This document shows positions 58,456 through 64,000 of a DNA stretch of 64,000 nt, in pieces. A program made the position numbers and the translations under genes. The DNA is from Pseudonocardia sp. TRM90224. GTDB lineage: Bacteria; Actinomycetota; Actinomycetes; Mycobacteriales; Pseudonocardiaceae. Position 1 is the first letter of the stretch; each line of letters begins with the position of its first letter. The notes beneath the pieces are model-generated. The model was not told the DNA's origin and ran no database searches. It saw nothing but the letters and a program-made list of their open reading frames with translations. The stretch is taken from positions 682,001 through 746,000 of the forward strand of contig NZ_JAJGSX010000003.1 in NCBI RefSeq assembly GCF_021245725.1, given 5' to 3'.

Positions 58456-60722
58456 ATGTGCGTGCTGATGAGCATCATGGGCACGCGCGTGGTCCGCATT
58501 GAGGACCCGGTGTTTCTCTCCCGGGGCGCCACGTACACAGACGACCTCACCGACGAGCGGCTGACCGGCGCACTGCACCTGACACTTGTGCGGTCCCCGA
58601 TCGCGCACGCTCGCATCACGAACATCGACACCTCGGCGGCGAGCGAGTCGCCCGGTGTCGTCGCCGTGATCACCAACGCCGACCTGGACATCACGCCCGC
58701 GGTGCTGTTCGCCATGGCGCCGAAGACGATGGCCAGGCCGTTCCTCGCCGCCGACAAGGTGCGGTTCGTCGGGGAGCCGGTCGCGGCCGTCCTCACCGAG
58801 GAGGCCTACCAGGGCCAGGACGCCGCCGACCTCGTCGAGGTCGACTACGACCCGCTGCCGGCCGTCGTCGACATGAACACGGCGCTCGACGGCGACGTCC
58901 TGCTGTTCGAGGAGGCCGGGTCGAACCTGGCCGGCGCGCTGCAGGACGCGGAGTTCGACGAGCACCTCTTCGACGACTGCGAGGTCGTCGTGACGCAGGA
59001 GATGGTCAACCAGCGCCTGGCCGCGGCGCCGCTGGAGGGCCGGGCCGCCGCGGCGGCGTGGGGCGACGACGGGCGCGTGACGCTCTGGTGCTCCACCCAG
59101 AACGCCCAGGCCGCGCGCGACGAGATCGCCGGCTGGCTCGGCATCGACCCCGCCCAGATCCACCTCATCGCACCCGACGTCGGGGGCGGGTTCGGCGCGA
59201 AGATCGGGGCCGACCCGGAGTTCGCGCTGGTCACCTGGCTGGCCAAGCGCCTGGACCGGCCAGTCAAGTGGACCGAGACCCGCTCGGAGAACATGACGGG
59301 GATGGTGCAGGGCCGCGGCCAGCTGCAGACGGTCACGATCGGCGGCAACCGCGACGGCGACGTGCTCGCCTACCGCATCGACGTGATCGCCGACGCCGGC
59401 GCGTACCCGCGCCTGGGCATGTTCCTGCCGTTCTTCACCCGCCAGATGGCGCCGGGCGTCTACGACATCCCCAAGGTCGAGTCGCGGGCGCGGATGGTCG
59501 TGACCACCACGACGTCGACCGGCGCCTACCGCGGCGCGGGCCGTCCGGAAGCGACCGCGGCGGTCGAGCGTGCGATGGACCTCTTCGCGGCCGAGATCGG
59601 CATGGACCCGGCCGAAGTGCGCAAGCGCAACGTCGTGGCCCCCGACAAGTTCCCCTTCACCAACAAGGGCGGGGTCGTCTACGACTCCGGCGAGTACGCC
59701 AAGGCCATCGACACCGTGCTGGAAGCCAGCGGGTACGCCGGCCTGCGCGCCGAGCAGGCCGCCCGGCGCGAGCGCGGCGACGTCGTGCAGCTCGGGATCG
59801 GCGTCTCCGCGTACGTCGAGATCACCGGCGGTGGCGCGTTCAGCGAGGACGCGTCCGTCGAGGTGCACGGCGACGGCAGCGTCACCGTGCTGACCGGAAC
59901 CTCACCACACGGACAGGGTCATGCGACGGCGTGGGCGATGCTCGCCAGCGAGCACCTCGGCGTCCCGATCGAGAAGATCACCGTGAAGCACGGCGACACC
60001 GACCTCATCCCGCGCGGAGCCGGCACGATGGGCTCGCGCAGCCTGCAGACCGGCGGCGTCGCGGTGTACAACGCGTCTAGCGAGCTGGCCGAGCTGGCCA
60101 GGACCCGCGCCGCGGACCTGCTGGAGGCGAGTGTCGACGACCTGGTGGTCGCCGACGGCGCCGTCACCGTGAAGGGCACCGACAAGGGCGTGACGCTGGG
60201 CGAGCTGGCGCAGCGCGAGCAGCTGCGCGTCGACACCGTGTTCGACAGCGGCGCGGCCAGCTTCCCGTTCGGTGCGCACGTCGCCGTCGTCGAGCTCGAC
60301 GTCGAGTCGGGCAAGGCCGTCGTCGACCGGATCTTCACCGTCGACGACGCAGGGCCGGTGCTGAACCCGCTGCTCGCGGAGGGCCAGCGGCACGGCGGCA
60401 TCGCGCAAGGCATCGCGCAGGCGCTGCTGGAAGAGGTCGTCTGGGACGCCGACGGCAACCCGCTGACCGCGACGTTCGCCGATTACGCGTTCCCGTCGGC
60501 GGCCGAGATGCCGAGCTTCTCCCTCATCGAGATGGAGACGCCCACCCCGCTCAACCCGATCGGCGCGAAGGGGATAGGCGAGGCGGGCACCATCGGCGCC
60601 ACCCCCGCGGTGCAGAGCGCGGTGATCGACGCCGTCGCCCACCTCGGGGTGCGCCACATCGACATGCCGACCAGCCCGCTGCGGGTCTGGGAGGCCATCA
60701 ACACCGCAACCGGAGGGCAGTC

Positions 60723-60726
<4 letters not shown>
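58456..60726 (+). CDS. coxL: Xanthine dehydrogenase-family Mo-binding subunit, form II CoxL-like
   Basis: Large subunit of 756 residues holding the molybdenum-cytosine-dinucleotide cofactor. The active-site loop reads [10 protein letters not shown], the signature of form II (putative) CO dehydrogenases; form I would have AYXCSFR. Other features are [51 protein letters not shown], and [20 protein letters not shown] with the catalytic Glu. Form II enzymes probably oxidise aldehydes or other carbonyl compounds; CO oxidation is not shown by sequence. ATG 58456 is used; ATG 58468 and 58477 are possible. coxS follows with an ATGA overlap. Confidence 0.94.
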
Positions 60727-61219
<493 letters not shown>

Positions 61220-61223
<4 letters not shown>

Positions 61224-62032
61224 TCCCCGTCGGATTCGAGTACGCGCGGCCCGGCTCGGTCGACGAGGCGCTCGCGCTGCTCACCGAGCACGGCGAGGAC
61301 GCGACCGTGCTGGCCGGCGGGCACTCGCTGCTCCCGGTGATGAAGCTGCGGCTCGCCGCGCCCGAGCTGGTGATCGACATCGGCCGGTTGCCGGAGCTGT
61401 CGTACATCACCGTCGACGGCGACGAGGTCGCGATCGGCGCCGGCACCCGGCACTCCACCGTGGAGACGTCCTCGGTGCTGGCGACGGAGTGCCCGCTGCT
61501 GCCGGCCGTCGCCGCGACCGTCGGCGACCCGCAGGTGCGCCACCGCGGAACGCTCGGCGGGTCGCTCGCGCACGCCGACCCGGCGTCCGACCTGCCGGCG
61601 GCGGTGCTCGCGCTCGGCGGCGACGTCGTGCTGCGCAGCACGCGCGGCGAGCGGAAGGTGCCGATCACCAGCTTCTACACCGGCGTGTTCTCGACGGTGA
61701 AGGAGCCCGACGAGCTCATCGTCGAGATCCGGGTGCCGCGGACCGGCACCGCCGGGTGGGCGTACGAGAAGTTCAACCGGCGTGCCAACGACTGGGCGAT
61801 CGTCGGGGTGGCCGTCGTCGACGGCAGGGTCGGGCTGGTCAACATGGGCTCGACCCCGCTGCGGGCGTCGACGACCGAGGCCGCGCTCGCCGACGGCGCC
61901 TCGATCGCCGACGCCGCCGCCCTCGCCGACCAGCGCACCGACCCGCCCGCGGACCTCACCGCCACCGCCGACTACCGGCGCCACCTCGCCCGCATCCTCA
62001 CGAAGCGAGCACTGACGACCGCCGCCGGCTGA
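61220..62032 (+). CDS. coxM: CoxM-like FAD-binding subunit
   Basis: Flavoprotein subunit of 270 residues that passes electrons to the respiratory chain or another acceptor. It has [19 protein letters not shown] (first FAD loop), [20 protein letters not shown] (second FAD loop, TLGGSxxxxDP), [10 protein letters not shown] and [19 protein letters not shown]. Gene order L-S-M is unlike the M-S-L order of the Oligotropha form I cluster. Followed by the GAGTCG array. Confidence 0.95.
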
Positions 62033-62055
62033 CCGCGAGCCCCCACCCCAACCCA

Positions 62056-62213
62056 CGAGTCCCCGCCTCGGCGCGCGAGTCCCGCGTTCTGGAGCGGTGA
62101 GTCGTCACTTTTGGCACGGTGAGTCGCCGCTTTCGGCACGGTGAGTCGTCACGCTTGGCAGGGCGAGTCGCGCGTTCGGGGCGACTCGCGCACTGGGCGG
62201 GCCGACTCGCGGG
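62056..62213 (+). repeat. GAGTCG array, about eight units of ~22 bp
   Basis: The core (C/T)GAGTC(G/C) starts at 62056, 62076, 62098, 62120, 62142 and 62164, spaced 20, 22, 22, 22 and 22. It then appears inverted as CGACTCG at 62182 and 62203. Three central units share TGAGTCGYCRCKYTYGGCA. CGAGTCGC (62164-62171) and GCGACTCG (62181-62188) can form a hairpin with a 9-base loop. The array fills most of the gap after coxM. Confidence 0.8.
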
Positions 62214-62297
62214 TGGTGTGCGTCACGCCGGCTGGCCGTGACACCGGTGTGAGGGTCATAGCGTCGGTGTCACCGAGCAGCAGTGGAGGTGGCGTCG

Positions 62298-62942
62298 ATG
62301 CCGGGAATCGTCGTGATCGGGGTGGGTCCGGGCATCGGCCGGGCAGTGGCGGCGCGGTTCGCGAAGGAAGGCTTGCCCGTCGCGCTGATCGCGCGGAAGG
62401 CAGAGACGGTCCGTGCCGCGGCCGCGTCGATGGCGGGGGTGCGGACCGTCGAGCTGACGGCCGACGTCGCCGACGAGCTGAGCCTGCGGGCCGCGCTCGA
62501 CGCCGCGGCGGCGGAGCTCGGACCGCCGGAGGCCGTCGTCTACAACGTGGGTGTGGTGCGCGCGGACGAACCCGGCGAGCTGACGAGGGAGCAGCTGCTG
62601 GCGACGTTCTCCGCGAACGTGGGTGGTGTGCTGACCACCGCCGCGCACGTGGCGCCGTCGATGCGGGAGCGCGGCAGCGGGACGATCATCGTGACCGGTG
62701 GGATGCCGGAGGTGAAGGCGGCCTACACGAGCCTCTCGATCGGCAAGGCCGGCGTCCGGGCCGCGGTGGACGCGCTCGCCGAGCAGCACGGGCCGCACGG
62801 CATCCACGTCGCGAGCGTGACGGTGGCGGGTGCCGTCGAGCCCGGCACGGCGTTCGACCCGGACGTGATCGCCGAGCACTACTGGTGGCTCCACACCCAG
62901 CCGCGTGACGCGTGGGACCGGGAGGTCCTGCACGCGGGCTGA
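62298..62942 (+). CDS. Short-chain dehydrogenase/reductase-like protein, atypical active site
   Basis: Protein of 214 residues with a Rossmann fold: PGIVVIGVGPGIGRAVAARF (cofactor loop), VALIARKAETV, LTADVADELS, VYNVGVV in place of NNAG, and GTIIVTGGMP with the active-site Ser position changed. The YxxxK motif is absent: the segment reads AAYTSLSIGKAGVRAAVDAL, with Leu four residues before Lys and a Tyr seven before. Catalysis is thus doubtful or different. ATG 62298 eight bases after GGAGG. Confidence 0.85.
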   Translation: MPGIVVIGVGPGIGRAVAARFAKEGLPVALIARKAETVRAAAASMAGVRTVELTADVADELSLRAALDAAAAELGPPEAVVYNVGVVRADEPGELTREQLLATFSANVGGVLTTAAHVAPSMRERGSGTIIVTGGMPEVKAAYTSLSIGKAGVRAAVDALAEQHGPHGIHVASVTVAGAVEPGTAFDPDVIAEHYWWLHTQPRDAWDREVLHAG

Positions 62943-62970
62943 GCGTGGAGCCACGGGCTGGAGCCGCGGG

Positions 62971-64000
62971 TCACCCGATCGGCGGGTCGTCCGGCAGCAG
63001 GTCGTAGCACTGCACGGGCGGGCCGTCCGGGGTCTCGCGCAGCTGCACCTGGACCGGTGCGCCGTCGAGCCCGCCGGTCGACCAGTCCGACGGCCGCAGC
63101 CGGACGGTCCGGCCCGCCGGCACGGTCAGGTGGCGCGGCCGGGACGGCTCGGTTCCCGGCGTGCCGCGCATGCGCAGCCGGCAGGTGAGCGCGCTGCCGC
63201 CGGCGACCGAGACGAGCAGGTCGCGTCCGCCGTCATCGAGCCGTGTCTGCACCTGCTGCCCGCCGGTCACGGTCAGCTCGTCGAGCAGGTACTGCCGCAT
63301 CGAGGTGGTCCGCGGCAGGTGGTCGGCCGGCATGGCCTCCAGCATCAGGGAGATGGTCTTCGCCGCGGTGTTCTTGGCCCGGCCGAACGCGACGGCCCGC
63401 CGCCCCGTGCCGACGGCCAAGGTGTCGAACCGGTCGGCGACACCATCGCCGGGGACTGTCGCGATGGTCGCGGTGGATCCGGTGCGGGCCACCCAGCCGT
63501 AGGCGCTGCCCGTCCGGCCCACGACCTCGTGGGTCAACCGGTCGTGCCGACCGCGGGCCAGGTGCAGCTCGACGTCCACCGGACCCTCGTCGGCTCCGAA
63601 CAGCGGAAGCCGGTGCAGACCGGGGATGGCGCCATCGCCCGTGTTCAGGTCGGTGGGCGACCCCGGTGCGCCCGGCAGGCCGGTCCGGTACAGCGTGCGC
63701 CCCGCGGAGTCGGTCACCTGGTGGGTCGCGGCGTCGCCGCCGAGCAGGAACAGCGAGTCGCCGCCGAGGCTGGCGGGGGACGGCAGCCGTGGCTGGCGGC
63801 GGAGCACCGAGTACGGAACCTGGAACAGCCAGCGCGGGTCCTGGGAGCTGTAGTCGCCGTAGTGCCACCGACCGTCGCCCTCGATGATCATCTTGCGGAA
63901 GCCGTCCTCGATGTCCGCGGGGCCCGTCGGCGGCAGGCTCGGGTCGGCGATCCAGATCTCTCGCGGGCTGCTCGCCGTCGCCTCCACCCAGCGGATCGGC
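62971..64000 (-). CDS. Partial gene of unknown function (5' end outside window)
   Basis: An open minus frame of at least 343 codons that continues past the window edge; a GTG at 63987 is in frame but the codons before it (PIRW) are also open, so the true start is probably outside. The sequence looks mostly beta-strand: repeated Asp/Gly turns, SPASLGGDSLFLLGGDAATH, VTDSAGRTLYRTGLPG, SAYGWVARTGSTATIATVPG, then LTCRLRMRGTPGTEPSRPRH and LTVPAGRTVRLRPSDWSTGG. This would suit an extracellular or carbohydrate-related beta-sandwich. No membrane segment is seen and no family is recognised. Confidence 0.7.
   Translation of the reverse strand, partial: PIRWVEATASSPREIWIADPSLPPTGPADIEDGFRKMIIEGDGRWHYGDYSSQDPRWLFQVPYSVLRRQPRLPSPASLGGDSLFLLGGDAATHQVTDSAGRTLYRTGLPGAPGSPTDLNTGDGAIPGLHRLPLFGADEGPVDVELHLARGRHDRLTHEVVGRTGSAYGWVARTGSTATIATVPGDGVADRFDTLAVGTGRRAVAFGRAKNTAAKTISLMLEAMPADHLPRTTSMRQYLLDELTVTGGQQVQTRLDDGGRDLLVSVAGGSALTCRLRMRGTPGTEPSRPRHLTVPAGRTVRLRPSDWSTGGLDGAPVQVQLRETPDGPPVQCYDLLPDDPPIG

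Overview
The window is very G+C-rich DNA (third codon positions almost all G or C) from a mycothiol-type actinomycete. Gene content and order point to the Pseudonocardiales, with Pseudonocardia or a close relative as a best guess that I cannot confirm without a search. Two blocks keep gene order known from Mycobacterium tuberculosis. One is rpf / moaE-mog-moaC / XPB-partner / XPB helicase (compare Rv0861c to Rv0867c). The other is groEL2 / moeA / psd / pssA / AAA ATPase / LytR_C protein / DUF3263 protein / def (compare Rv0429c to Rv0440). No tRNA, rRNA, CRISPR array, prophage or transposase gene was seen.

Layout. 1-3.4 kb: a partial drug-efflux MFS gene with its MarR regulator, a gamma-carbonic-anhydrase-like protein and a GerMN/Gmad2 lipoprotein. 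3.4-7.2 kb: a membrane protein, then a Ser/Thr kinase with an external beta-propeller joined to a lipoprotein gene. 7.3-10.5 kb: xdhC, a CoxE-like VWA gene and a MoxR ATPase, which are maturation genes for a CO-dehydrogenase-type enzyme. 11-14.6 kb: two rpf genes flanking moaE-mog-moaC, then a MobA-like nucleotidyltransferase. 14.6-25.4 kb: the XPB-associated protein and the XPB helicase, separated by a four-gene conservon (sensor kinase, roadblock protein, DUF742 protein, GTPase). 25-31 kb: small accessory genes, a TetR/flavin monooxygenase pair and a two-component system. 31.2-36.2 kb: a complete branched-chain-amino-acid-type ABC transporter (livFGHMJ). 36-40.9 kb: pspC, ltrA, a LysE exporter, a mycothiol-type DinB-fold protein and a WYL regulator. 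41-50.5 kb: the groEL2-to-def block. 50.5-58.4 kb: a cytoplasmic HtrA-like protease, a two-component system, an FtsX-type ABC exporter, a Uma2 protein, an F420-type nitroreductase and a ThiD-like kinase. 58.4-62 kb: structural genes coxL-coxS-coxM of a form II CO-dehydrogenase-like enzyme. 62-64 kb: an SDR and a partial unknown gene.

A molybdenum theme links much of the window. The cox structural genes, the xdhC/VWA/moxR maturation genes, moaC/mog/moaE, moeA and a MobA-like protein are all here, though scattered over 55 kb and on both strands.

The most unusual signal is non-coding. Eight copies of a long palindrome sit 2-28 bases after stop codons throughout the window. Their stems are built around CCCCACCGTTTTG / CAAAACGGTGGGG. 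Stems are conserved, loops vary, and all eight copies have the same orientation on the + strand whatever the direction of the neighbouring gene. Two smaller repeat families were also found: a GAGGGCAGGAAAG hairpin at two convergent gene ends, and ~22-bp GAGTCG arrays at two gene ends.
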